A stretch of DNA of 64,000 nucleotides from Shiella aurantiaca (lineage in GTDB: Bacteria > Bacteroidota > Bacteroidia > Cytophagales > Cyclobacteriaceae). Shown here in pieces: positions 56,369 through 64,000 of the stretch (positions are counted from its first letter, which is position 1; each line of letters opens with the position of its first letter). Both the position numbers and the translations under genes were made by a program. The stretch spans positions 186,001 to 250,000 of the forward strand of contig JAUHJS010000004.1 in NCBI GenBank assembly GCA_030412945.1, read 5' to 3'. The notes beneath the pieces were generated by a model. The model made no database searches, had not been told where the DNA came from, and saw only the letters and a program-made list of their open reading frames with translations.

Positions 56369-57253
56369 TTAGTGGGTGATCATATCACGGATCTGTCCGG
56401 CTTTGTTGGTGATGGCGTCAAGTGTTTCGTCTTTCAAAAGCAAATCGCCACGGTTGTTATTGATGTTTTCCTCAATGTTCAACTTCTTGTATTCAGCTGA
56501 AAGGGCCTCCAGGCTGGTCAGAAGCTCTTCATTGGCAGGGTCGGCCTCAAGGGCTTTCATCATGGCAATAAGGTCGTCCAAAGGTTTTTCTTGCAAAAGG
56601 ATTACACGCACCAAAGGCACTAAAATCAAGTTGCGCTGATCGTCAGGTAGAATATCAGTAGGATAGTTTTCTACCAAGGCGCAGGCAATGTACAGGCCTT
56701 CGATAAAGCTTCCGGCCAATATCATAGCCGCTACATTATTACGCTCGTTTTTCTTCAGGTGCTCATCGGCTTTTTTCACCGCCTCGTTGATGATGGAAGT
56801 CAAAGAATCTTTAGAAGACAAATTGGCCTCAAAGCGCTGCATCAGTTTGGTATCAAAAGCAGAAGAAAGACCTAGTTGATCGGCCAAGGGTTTTACTTTG
56901 CTGATATAGTCGAGGGCTTCTTGCACTTTAGAATAGGTACTGAAGTAGCCAATATCGGTAGAGTAGATACCCAAATTTAGGGCGGCCTTATTGGTTACTA
57001 CATATTGATTTACTTTTGAGGTGGAATGCGTTAGGCTGGCATCGAACTCCACGCCTGTATTCTCCAATAAGTAGGGGATTTCAGAAGGGCTGGGGATTTC
57101 ATAAACCACTTTTTCGATTTTGTCTACCAGCTCTTTATCGGCTTCGCTAAGTTCGGCCGTTTCACCGTTTTTCTTTTGGGGGTTACAGGCTGCAAGGGTA
57201 AGTAGGGCTACACCTGCATACACAGAGTTTTTCAATAAGTTTTTAAGTAGCAT
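56369..57253 (-). CDS. Conserved-type lipoprotein linked to the ABC transporter
   Basis: 294 residues. A lipobox is clear (GVALLTLAACNPQKK, Cys 23). The mature part is nearly all alpha-helical and acidic, with no known motif (EIPSPSEIPYLLENTG, YISKVKPLADQLGLS, AAMILAGSFIEGLYIACALVENYPTD). I recognise it only as a type of Bacteroidota lipoprotein without a described function. It lies 17 bp ahead of the transporter gene, so it may be the periplasmic or membrane partner of that transporter. Confidence 0.8.
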   Translation of the reverse strand: MLLKNLLKNSVYAGVALLTLAACNPQKKNGETAELSEADKELVDKIEKVVYEIPSPSEIPYLLENTGVEFDASLTHSTSKVNQYVVTNKAALNLGIYSTDIGYFSTYSKVQEALDYISKVKPLADQLGLSSAFDTKLMQRFEANLSSKDSLTSIINEAVKKADEHLKKNERNNVAAMILAGSFIEGLYIACALVENYPTDILPDDQRNLILVPLVRVILLQEKPLDDLIAMMKALEADPANEELLTSLEALSAEYKKLNIEENINNNRGDLLLKDETLDAITNKAGQIRDMITH

Positions 57254-57315
57254 ATCGTATCAATTTTATACTAAAGTAAATACAAATAAAGCTATTCTAC
57301 AAAGCTTCGGTGTAA

Positions 57316-59406
57316 TTAGCTTACCCGACTCCAATTTATTTGGTTTCCGCGCATGGCTTTCAAGATATTTTGAAGGGGAAGATAGCGTGCTTCGGTCAGG
57401 TGAGGGTCTTCGTCCAGCACGTGTTGGGCGGCTTGACGGGCTATCTCCAATATCTTACCATCTTGCACCAAGTCGGCCATACGCAAGTCTATAATTCCGC
57501 TTTGCTGAGTTCCCATTAAGTCACCGGGGCCACGTAGTTGCATATCGGTATTGGCTACCTGAAAGCCATCGTTGGTGCTTACCATGGTTTCAATCCGCAC
57601 ACGACTGTCTTTACTTAGCTTGTAGCTGCTCATGAGTATGCAGTAGGATTGTTCGGCACCTCGCCCTACGCGTCCTCTTAGCTGATGGAGCTGTGAAAGC
57701 CCGAAGCGTTCGGCATTTTCTATGAGCATAATGCTGGCATTGGGTACGTTGATACCTACTTCTATCACGGTAGTGGCCACCATGATTTTGGTTTCGCCTT
57801 TCACGAAGCGCCTCATCTCGAACTCCTTGTCTTCGGCTTTCATTTTGCCATGCACTATACTGAGCGGAACCGAAGGGAAAGCACGCGAGATACTCTCGTA
57901 GCCATCCATAAGGTCTTTCAAATCCATTTTTTCGGATTCTTCAATCAAAGGATAGACGATATAAACTTGTCGACCTTTCTCAATCTCCTCGCGCAGAAAC
58001 TGAAAGACTTTCAGTCGGGAGGATTCGTAGCGATGCACGGTTTGTATGGGCTTTCTTCCGGCTGGTAATTCATCGATTACCGAAATCTCCAAGTCACCAT
58101 AAATCGTCATGGCGAGGGTGCGCGGAATAGGAGTGGCCGTCATTACCAGTATGTGTGGAGGAATCTGTTCGTTTTTTTTCCAGAGCTGCGCGCGTTGCGC
58201 CACCCCAAATCGGTGCTGCTCATCGATAACGGCCAAACCGAGTTGCTTGAATTGCACGGTATCTTCCAAGAGGGCATGTGTGCCAATGATAAGTTTGAGC
58301 TCACCACTCACCAAACCTTCATGAATCTTCCTTCTTTCTTTGGTTTTGGTAGATCCGGTAAGCAAAGCAATGGAAATTCCCAAAGCTTCTGCTAAGGGTA
58401 AAAGGCCTTTCAAGTGCTGATCGGCTAATATTTCCGTAGGCGCCATCAGGGCGGCTTGGCTACCATTCCCAATGGCTAATAAAATGCAAATAAAAGCCAC
58501 CATGGTTTTTCCGCTACCCACATCTCCTTGTATGAGTCGATTCATCTGCTTGCCCGATTTCATATCGGTATAGGCTTCTTTGATTACCCGTTTCTGGGCA
58601 TTGGTAAGCTCAAAGGGAAGATGTTCGTTGTAGAAGGTGTGGAGGAGCTGGGTGTCGGAACAAACAAAGCCTTTGAACTTCTCTAAGCGGATAAGTTTTT
58701 GGGTCAGTAGCTTAAGCTGGATGAGGAATAACTCCTCAAATTTCAAGCGAAACTTGGCTTTTTGTAGCCATTCGGCCGATTGGGGAAAATGAATATGCCG
58801 AAAGGCTTCTTTCCGTTCTATCAATCCAAACTGAGCCCTGATATCTTGCGGGAGGAAATCTTCAAAGCTAGGGTAGCACTGGATGAGGGCTTCGCGCTGC
58901 CAGCTAAGTATGGTTTTACTATCAATGTACTTGGCTTTGAGTTTTTCCGTGAGTGGATATACCGGTTCCAAGGCATTGGGTTTACTTTTAGAACTATTCA
59001 CATCCAATTCAGGATGCGCCATAGACACCTTGGTGCCGAAGCGGTTAGGTTTCCCAAAAGCAATGTATTCAATGCCGGGCTGGTACTTTTTCAAGACCCA
59101 CTGTATGCCTTTGAACCACACCAACTCCATTTCACCGGTTTCGTCTTTAAAATGACCCACCAAGCGTTTTTTGCTTCCTTCACCTACCATTTCAAACAAG
59201 CGCAGGTAGCCCTTCACTTGTACATTGGGCATGCCCTCATTAAGTTGGCGAATGGTATAGAAAGTACTCTTGTCTTCGTAGCGGAAGGGGTAATGCTGGA
59301 GTAAGTCGCGGTAGGTAAAAAGGCCCAATTCTTTTTGCAGAAGAGCTGCCCGCTGCGGGCCAACCACTTTCAAAAATTCTATTTGGGTGTCCAGTACAGC
59401 GCGCAT
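57316..59406 (-). CDS. recG: ATP-dependent DNA helicase RecG
   Basis: 696 residues, normal length. The N-terminal wedge (OB-fold) domain spans about 1-250 (LLQHYPFRYEDKSTFYTI, VQVKGYLRLFEMVGEGSKKRLVGHFKDETG). The helicase motifs are complete: motif I GDVGSGKTMVAF, Ia APTEILADQH, II DEQHRFGVAQR, III MTATPIPRTLA, V EVGINVPNASIMLIENAERFGLSQLHQLRGRVGR. RecG reverses stalled replication forks and branch-migrates junctions. The gene follows gldD by 4 bp, an arrangement that couples repair and gliding genes by transcription only. Confidence 0.97.
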   Translation of the reverse strand: MRAVLDTQIEFLKVVGPQRAALLQKELGLFTYRDLLQHYPFRYEDKSTFYTIRQLNEGMPNVQVKGYLRLFEMVGEGSKKRLVGHFKDETGEMELVWFKGIQWVLKKYQPGIEYIAFGKPNRFGTKVSMAHPELDVNSSKSKPNALEPVYPLTEKLKAKYIDSKTILSWQREALIQCYPSFEDFLPQDIRAQFGLIERKEAFRHIHFPQSAEWLQKAKFRLKFEELFLIQLKLLTQKLIRLEKFKGFVCSDTQLLHTFYNEHLPFELTNAQKRVIKEAYTDMKSGKQMNRLIQGDVGSGKTMVAFICILLAIGNGSQAALMAPTEILADQHLKGLLPLAEALGISIALLTGSTKTKERRKIHEGLVSGELKLIIGTHALLEDTVQFKQLGLAVIDEQHRFGVAQRAQLWKKNEQIPPHILVMTATPIPRTLAMTIYGDLEISVIDELPAGRKPIQTVHRYESSRLKVFQFLREEIEKGRQVYIVYPLIEESEKMDLKDLMDGYESISRAFPSVPLSIVHGKMKAEDKEFEMRRFVKGETKIMVATTVIEVGINVPNASIMLIENAERFGLSQLHQLRGRVGRGAEQSYCILMSSYKLSKDSRVRIETMVSTNDGFQVANTDMQLRGPGDLMGTQQSGIIDLRMADLVQDGKILEIARQAAQHVLDEDPHLTEARYLPLQNILKAMRGNQINWSRVS

Positions 59407-59410
59407 GGCA

Positions 59411-60013
59411 TTACTTGTCAGACCATTGCAAGGTATTAAGTAGGTGCATCATATCCACTTTCACATACTCGATTACGGGAGCAAGCGAATCGTTTTTGGT
59501 GGCTGTGCGAAAATACAAGGCCCCACGTAAGAAATGCTGGCTGGAGTCGGTGGTGTAAAACTGAAACTGGCTGGGCACATTGCCACTAAGCTCGGCCAAT
59601 ACAAAGGTTTGCCCATCTTTCCCTTTCACGATGCTTTCTTCAATGGCGTAGGCTTTAATCTGATGCTTAGCGGTAAGCTTATAGGCATCTTCCAGATTCT
59701 CTTTAAGCAACTTGCCGTTTCCCGAAAGGGGCTTGTAGGTAATATGTACTTCCGCTTCCCACTCAGGGTAAAAAAGCTCTATCCAATAGCGCTCGGATAT
59801 CCATGAGCTATCGCGTAGCACTTTGGCATATTTAGAATGCTGAAAACGGTAAGGGAAAGTATCGGCCAGGTTCACAAATTCATGTGGAGGCAAATCGATG
59901 CGGTTATAGCCTTTTGGCTTTGGGGTATATACATCTTCCCCGCACGAAACCATCAGGAAAAGCAGGAGAAATGAAATAGAAACAAAAAAGAAAAAGGGTG
60001 TACCTGTACGCAT
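59411..60013 (-). CDS. gldD: Gliding motility lipoprotein GldD
   Basis: 200 residues. The lipobox [21 protein letters not shown] (Cys 24) is followed by the family start [16 protein letters not shown]. The [15 protein letters not shown] and [27 protein letters not shown] stretches are typical. GldD is required for gliding and for T9SS in Flavobacterium; the biochemical function is not settled. It begins 1 nt after the gldE stop, and this gldE-gldD order is characteristic of Bacteroidota. Confidence 0.93.
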   Translation of the reverse strand: MRTGTPFFFFVSISFLLLFLMVSCGEDVYTPKPKGYNRIDLPPHEFVNLADTFPYRFQHSKYAKVLRDSSWISERYWIELFYPEWEAEVHITYKPLSGNGKLLKENLEDAYKLTAKHQIKAYAIEESIVKGKDGQTFVLAELSGNVPSQFQFYTTDSSQHFLRGALYFRTATKNDSLAPVIEYVKVDMMHLLNTLQWSDK

Positions 60014-60014
60014 C

Positions 60015-61370
60015 TTAATCAGTAAAATGGATGTCTGTGGCCGATTCTTTAATGTATACCCGTACGCGTTTGATGCGCCTAGGATCTACCGAAACCACCG
60101 TAAACACATAGTTTTTGAAATGAATTTTTTCTCCGGCCCTCGGTAGCTTGGCATTGATTTCCAACAATAGCCCTCCGAGCGATTCGCTTTCGCCTCGTAC
60201 CTCATCAAACTCCTCAGGCTCCACGCCCAGCACTTTGCAAAAGTCGTTGAGCGAGGTTTTTCCTTCAAACACATACGTGTTGTCGTCCAACTTATTGTAC
60301 ACGATGTCGTCATCGTCAAACTCATCATTGATTTCGCCCACAATCTCCTCAATGATGTCTTCCAAGGTAATAAGCCCCGAGGTGCCCCCATATTCATCTA
60401 CCACTATGGCGATGTGTACGTGCTTGGCCTGAAAATCTTTGAGTAGGCTGTCGATTTTCTTACTCTCGGGCACAAAAAAGCCTGGTCTGAGCAAGGTTTG
60501 CCATTCAAAGTGCTCGTCTTGGTCGATATAGGGCAAGAGGTCTTTCATGTACAGAACCCCTTCTATCTTATCGATGGTATCGCGGTATACGGGCACACGC
60601 GAGTAGCCATTTTTGTTGACCTTATCCATCAGTTCGTGGAAATTGTCTTCAATCTCAAATGCCACAACATCCATACGGGAGCGCATCACCTGAGTGACTG
60701 ATAGCGTACCAAAGTTTACTATACCTTTCAGTATTCCTTTTTCTTCTTCGGTGGTTTCTTCGGTAGCGGTAAGTTCCAAGGCGTGGTTGAGGTCATCTAC
60801 GCTTAGGTTGTAGCCCCGTTTTTCCACCCGTTTTTCAATGACGTTGCTTACTGATAGCAGCAAGAAGGAAATAGGCCTAAAGAAATATTCGGCTAGGCTA
60901 ATGGCCGGAGCTGTACGTGAAACAAAACTGAGGCTATTTTTGCTGGCATATACCTTAGGCACCACCTCGCCAAAAAACACGATGGCGAAAGTGACCACAA
61001 AAGTTAGGATCACCACTATGCCGCCTTGGGTAGTTTTGGTGCCCAGTAGTTCCCAGGTAATGAAGGTACTAAGCATGACTATGGCTACGTTCACCAAGTT
61101 GTTCAATACTAATACCGTGGCCAACAAGCGCTTGGGATTTTCGATTAAGCGAACGATGGCACGTTCCGAAGTTGAGTTTCCGGTTTTGCAGCGTGCTATT
61201 TCTTCCTTCTTCAAAGAGAAAAAAGCTACTTCCGAACCTGATATCAAGGCGGATAGCCCAAGCAGAATTAATAGAATGATACCATTGGCAATAAAAAACA
61301 CAGGGTTACCGGCCAGCGTATCAATTACACTTAATGATATAGGGGAAGGATCATCTAAGGAGGAGTCCAA
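60015..61370 (-). CDS. gldE: Gliding motility-associated GldE (DUF21/CBS/CorC)
   Basis: 451 residues. The DUF21 membrane domain with about four TM helices spans about 20-200 ([64 protein letters not shown]). CBS domains follow ([74 protein letters not shown]), and a CorC/HlyC domain ([25 protein letters not shown]). Relatives handle magnesium or cobalt. GldE was identified as supporting GldD in Flavobacterium gliding. It starts 24 bp after ssb. Confidence 0.92.
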   Translation of the reverse strand: MDSSLDDPSPISLSVIDTLAGNPVFFIANGIILLILLGLSALISGSEVAFFSLKKEEIARCKTGNSTSERAIVRLIENPKRLLATVLVLNNLVNVAIVMLSTFITWELLGTKTTQGGIVVILTFVVTFAIVFFGEVVPKVYASKNSLSFVSRTAPAISLAEYFFRPISFLLLSVSNVIEKRVEKRGYNLSVDDLNHALELTATEETTEEEKGILKGIVNFGTLSVTQVMRSRMDVVAFEIEDNFHELMDKVNKNGYSRVPVYRDTIDKIEGVLYMKDLLPYIDQDEHFEWQTLLRPGFFVPESKKIDSLLKDFQAKHVHIAIVVDEYGGTSGLITLEDIIEEIVGEINDEFDDDDIVYNKLDDNTYVFEGKTSLNDFCKVLGVEPEEFDEVRGESESLGGLLLEINAKLPRAGEKIHFKNYVFTVVSVDPRRIKRVRVYIKESATDIHFTD

Positions 61371-61394
61371 ATAGGTATAGTTTAGTGAAACAAA

Positions 61395-61844
61395 TTAAAA
61401 CGGTAAATCGTCCGTTTCTTCCTGTGTCATTACAGGGGGAGGTGTGCTAGGAGCACTCATGGTATTTGAACCTTGGCTATTGCCAGCAGGCGCACCACCG
61501 GCTTCAGTGTTTCCGCGGCCACCAATCATCGTCATGTTCTGCACGCGAATCTTGGTTCTTTTGCGGTTATTGCCTTGTTCATCTTGCCACGTATCGGATT
61601 TGATGCGGCCTTCTACATAAATCGTTTTTCCTTTGCTAAGGTATTGTTCCGCAATTTTGGCTAGGCCATCCCACATTTCGAGGTCGTGCCACTCGGTGAT
61701 ATCCACACGGTTGCCGGTTTTGTCTTTGTATGATTCGGTGGTAGCCAAGGTTACGTTGGCCACTACGGCTCCGTTTTCCAAATGACGTACCTCTGGGTCT
61801 TTCCCTAAGTTCCCAACTAATATTACTTTGTTTACACCTGACAT
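61395..61844 (-). CDS. ssb: Single-stranded DNA-binding protein
   Basis: 149 residues. The OB fold begins MSGVNKVILVGNLGKDPEVRHLENGAVVANVTLATTES and has W-residues for ssDNA stacking (EWHDLEMWDGLAKIAEQYLSKG, VEGRIKSDTWQDEQGN). A Gly/Ser/Pro-rich linker follows and the tip is EETDDLPF, the acidic tail that recruits repair proteins. It coats single-stranded DNA in replication and repair. It sits between mutY and gldE on the same strand. Confidence 0.97.
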   Translation of the reverse strand: MSGVNKVILVGNLGKDPEVRHLENGAVVANVTLATTESYKDKTGNRVDITEWHDLEMWDGLAKIAEQYLSKGKTIYVEGRIKSDTWQDEQGNNRKRTKIRVQNMTMIGGRGNTEAGGAPAGNSQGSNTMSAPSTPPPVMTQEETDDLPF

Positions 61845-61873
61845 GGCAAAGAGAGTTTTGGTTGAATTAGCTA

Positions 61874-61881
61874 CAAATCTA
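61874..61881 (-). promoter_or_regulatory. -7-like box upstream of ssb
   Basis: On the minus strand TAGATTTG matches TAnnTTTG, about 30 bp ahead of the ssb ATG. Only a weak TTT lies about 21 bp further upstream, so the -33 part is doubtful. Confidence 0.4.
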
Positions 61882-61901
61882 TAAGTAATTTTAAAAATAC
61901 A

Positions 61902-62969
61902 CTAAAATAGATATTCTTGCAAGTACTTATCAATCACGATGGGTTTGGGCAATTCCTGAAGCTGCTCCGTGTTCACCCAGCGCCAAGGGCCTTTTTGAGA
62001 AACTGAGGCCTCTTTTACATGAATAAAGCGAATGAACAAATGCTGGTGCGAAAGAACATGCTTAATCACGGGGCTGACGCTTACCGAGCCGCCAGAGGGT
62101 AATTCTTGAATAAAAAGACCAGCGGGAAGAGCCTTTAATACTTCCTCTTCCTTAGGCAAGCTTTCCGTTTCTAGCAAAGGGAAATGATAAAGTCCTTTCC
62201 AGATGTCGGTATCTTTCCGTTCCTGCACGGCCACTTCGCCCTCTTGGTTTTGCACCAGCCAATAGGTGAAATAGCGCGGACGGATTTTGGTCTTTTTTAC
62301 CTTCACAGGTAAGGCCAGCTGCTGTTTCTCTTGTGCAGCATAGCAGCCGATTCGCACCGGACAAGTTTCGCAATTGGGCATGCCGGGCTTACACTGTACA
62401 GCGCCAAACTCCATAATAGCCTGATTGAAGATTTGTGGAGGGAAGCTACCAAGCTGCTTTTGGGCAAGAGAGAAGAAGACAGACCAGTTTTTGGCTTCCC
62501 CAATATCCTGCGCTATGCCAAAATAGCGGGCCAACACCCGGAGTACATTGCCATCTACCACCGGTACAGACTCATGAAAGGCGAAGGAGGCAATAGCCGC
62601 AGCGGTATATTTTCCAATACCGGGCAGCTTCTGTAATTCTGCATATCCTTCCGGAAAGATACCACCATATTCACTTTCTACCTTGCGGACGCAAGCATGC
62701 AGATTGCGCGCTCTGCTGTAGTATCCGAGGCCCTGCCAAAGGCGTAAAACTTCCTGTTCTTCGGCCTTGGCCAGCTGCTTCACGGTGGGGAATCGCTCGA
62801 TAAATCGCTCATAATAGGGCAATCCTTGCGCTACGCGGGTTTGTTGCAGGATAATCTCCGAAAGCCAAATCTTATAGGGGTCGCGGGTGCCCCGCCAAGG
62901 CAAATCCCGCTGATTCTCTGCATACCAGTTCAAAAGTGACTCGGAAAAAAAGGTATCTTGCTTGTGCAT
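61902..62969 (-). CDS. mutY: A/G-specific adenine glycosylase MutY
   Basis: 355 residues. The helix-hairpin-helix glycosylase has the catalytic Glu in SEIILQQTRVAQGLPYY and Asp in VPVVDGNVLRVLAR (about 138), with LQKLPGIGKYTAAAIASFAF. The 4Fe-4S ligands are in CKPGMPNCETCPVRIGC (about 195-212). The C-terminal part is a NUDIX-like 8-oxoG recognition domain (VAVQERKDTDIWKGLYHFPLLE). The enzyme removes adenine paired with 8-oxoguanine. It is divergent from the HU gene and heads the long minus-strand run. Confidence 0.97.
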   Translation of the reverse strand: MHKQDTFFSESLLNWYAENQRDLPWRGTRDPYKIWLSEIILQQTRVAQGLPYYERFIERFPTVKQLAKAEEQEVLRLWQGLGYYSRARNLHACVRKVESEYGGIFPEGYAELQKLPGIGKYTAAAIASFAFHESVPVVDGNVLRVLARYFGIAQDIGEAKNWSVFFSLAQKQLGSFPPQIFNQAIMEFGAVQCKPGMPNCETCPVRIGCYAAQEKQQLALPVKVKKTKIRPRYFTYWLVQNQEGEVAVQERKDTDIWKGLYHFPLLETESLPKEEEVLKALPAGLFIQELPSGGSVSVSPVIKHVLSHQHLFIRFIHVKEASVSQKGPWRWVNTEQLQELPKPIVIDKYLQEYLF

Positions 62970-63027
62970 AATCTAGTACTAACTGAGATGAGGAAGCGGT
63001 CTTGGTCAACTTTTTTAAAACAAAGAT

Positions 63028-63058
63028 TTTTTTATTCGATAAGCAACATCTATCTTTG
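63028..63058 (+). promoter_or_regulatory. Bacteroidota-type promoter of the HU gene
   Basis: TTTT (63028-63031), then 19 bp, then TATCTTTG (63051-63058). This fits the -33/-7 pattern well. The leader to the GTG at 63120 is about 55 nt. Confidence 0.65.
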
Positions 63059-63119
63059 CAGTCCCAAAATTAACTGGTTATAAGTTTTTTAAGTAATCAA
63101 CTTTAAATTTTTAAGAAGG

Positions 63120-63422
63120 GTGACTAAAGCAGAGGTAATTACTCAGATTGCTGAGAAAACAGGTATCGACAAGGCGGATGTAACAACAAGTGTTGAAGCG
63201 TTCTTCAGTGTAGTGAAGAATTCGATGGCTGAGGGTGAGAACATTTATGTAAGAGGGTTCGGTAGCTTTATCAATAAGAAAAGAGCGAAAAAAATCGCAA
63301 GGAACATCTCTAAGAACACAGCTATTGTGATCGATGAGCACTTCGTTCCTAGCTTTAAGCCATCCAAGGTTTTCGTTGAGAAAATCAAAGGAAGCACCAA
63401 AGTAAAGAAAGCGAATAAATAA
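63120..63422 (+). CDS. HU/IHF-family DNA-binding protein
   Basis: 100 residues, starting with GTG. The family start MTKAEVITQIAEKTGIDKADV fixes this codon, although AAGAAGG stands directly against it, too close for a normal ribosome site. The beta arm that grips DNA is in NIYVRGFGSFINKKRAKKIARNISKNTAIVI, with PSFKPSKVFVEKIK after it. HU bends and wraps DNA in the nucleoid. The order mutY (divergent), HU, TPR protein is common in Bacteroidota, where a ribonuclease E/G gene often follows; that would lie beyond the window. Confidence 0.95.
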   Translation: MTKAEVITQIAEKTGIDKADVTTSVEAFFSVVKNSMAEGENIYVRGFGSFINKKRAKKIARNISKNTAIVIDEHFVPSFKPSKVFVEKIKGSTKVKKANK

Positions 63423-63458
63423 TATAGATCTCCTCCAAAAGGAGAGCTGTAGCCAAAT

Positions 63459-64000
63459 ATGCTAAAAAACAGAATTATTCTTGCGGTAGTGGCCGTGCTG
63501 ATGGTAGTGGTGTTGTACACCTTACCTAAAGTGGTGGTTAAAAACGAAGAAGAGGCTGTTGAGCAGCACGAAGAAGAAGAAGCAAGCTCTGAAACGGAGC
63601 CTGCTGCCGAAGAGATGCACAAGCAAGAAATGCCTGCCACTCTCAAGCCCATTGTGAAAGAGTTGAACCAAGCGTGGTTAGCCACGGGAGGCAACAAATT
63701 GCAAACGGCCGATTCGTTGCGAAGCCTATATTTGGCAGCCGGAGTAATGGACAGCGCCATTTATTTTTCGGAACAGCTGGTAGCGCTTCAGCCTGATGCA
63801 GCCACGTGGCGAAAAGCAGGTGAGGTATACTACGAAGCTTTTGGGTTTACCCTCAATGAGCAAAAACAAGCCGCCTATGGTGAAAAAGCTCGTGGGTTTT
63901 TCCAGAAAGTGCTAGATGCTGAACCGAACGCTTGGGATGTAAAAACCAAGATGGCCATGACCTACGTGTCGTCAAAAACACCCATGCAAGGCATATTAAT
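63459..64000 (+). CDS. TPR-repeat membrane-anchored protein, 5' part (runs off the window)
   Basis: About 180 codons from the ATG at 63459; the gene continues past base 64000. An N-terminal helix (IILAVVAVLMVVVLYTLP) anchors it, followed by an acidic Glu-rich linker (NEEEAVEQHEEEEASSETE) and then TPR-like helices (DSLRSLYLAAGVMDSAIYFSEQLVALQPDAATWRKAGEVYYEAF, ARGFFQKVLDAEPNAWDVKTKMAMTYVSSKTPMQGIL). It follows HU by 36 bp. Relatives behind HU in Bacteroidota have no defined function known to me. Confidence 0.85.
   Translation, partial: MLKNRIILAVVAVLMVVVLYTLPKVVVKNEEEAVEQHEEEEASSETEPAAEEMHKQEMPATLKPIVKELNQAWLATGGNKLQTADSLRSLYLAAGVMDSAIYFSEQLVALQPDAATWRKAGEVYYEAFGFTLNEQKQAAYGEKARGFFQKVLDAEPNAWDVKTKMAMTYVSSKTPMQGIL

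Overview
The window comes from a member of the Bacteroidota, most likely a gliding flavobacterium or cytophagale. The evidence is four very large or large secreted proteins ending in type IX secretion system (T9SS) sorting domains, a gldE-gldD gliding pair beside ssb and mutY, LytS/LytTR-type signalling, a SusC/CirA-like TonB receptor, and promoter-like boxes of the TAnnTTTG type. I see no rRNA, tRNA, CRISPR array, phage genes, transposase or integrase. Species cannot be named from the sequence alone.

Layout. 1-7.5 kb: the 5' part of a TonB-dependent receptor, a small secreted His/Tyr-rich protein, polA, a bestrophin-type channel, a small exported protein and an OmpA-type envelope protein. 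7.5-8.9 kb: a short accessory patch with a 112-bp palindromic element, an LRR gene, several small palindromes, a decayed copy of a distant terminator region and one copy (A) of an intergenic repeat family. 8.9-27.1 kb: a giant delta-60/Ig-like T9SS protein (minus strand), then a LytS-type kinase and LytTR regulator, then a giant CARDB-repeat T9SS protein (plus strand). 27.2-33.1 kb: an AT-rich accessory island whose genes all lie on the minus strand. It holds a lipocalin-like protein, a CPBP protease gene broken by an in-frame stop, small membrane and unknown proteins, a winged-helix remnant, a PIN-like/Xre-ImmA toxin-antitoxin pair and a TPR protein. Most of its gaps contain related repeats with conserved hairpins. 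33.1-41.3 kb: dienelactone hydrolase, DinB-like protein, M14 peptidase, an unknown membrane protein and a secreted TPR-CHAT protein. 41.6-53.2 kb: a third giant T9SS protein (FG-GAP, FN3, alternating LRR/Ig-like modules), a lipoprotein and a BNR/PKD T9SS protein. 53.4-63 kb: a long minus-strand run of mutY, ssb, gldE, gldD, recG, a lipoprotein and an ABCG-like transporter. 63.1-64 kb: HU and the start of a TPR protein on the plus strand.

How the genes fit together. The core genes serve replication and repair (polA, recG, mutY, ssb, HU) and gliding/T9SS (gldD, gldE). The giant proteins are predicted to leave the cell through T9SS and act at the surface. The LytS/LytTR pair sits between two of them and is an obvious candidate regulator, though this is inferred from position only.

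The most unusual part is the accessory DNA at 7.5-8.9 and 27.2-33.1 kb. The two patches share an intergenic repeat family with a covarying stem, a shared motif near gene 3' ends, and a duplicated segment from downstream of the dienelactone hydrolase gene. Together they look like a cassette-type gene-acquisition system without a visible recombinase. A second oddity is the polA start codon, which lies in the loop of a perfect 11-bp hairpin.
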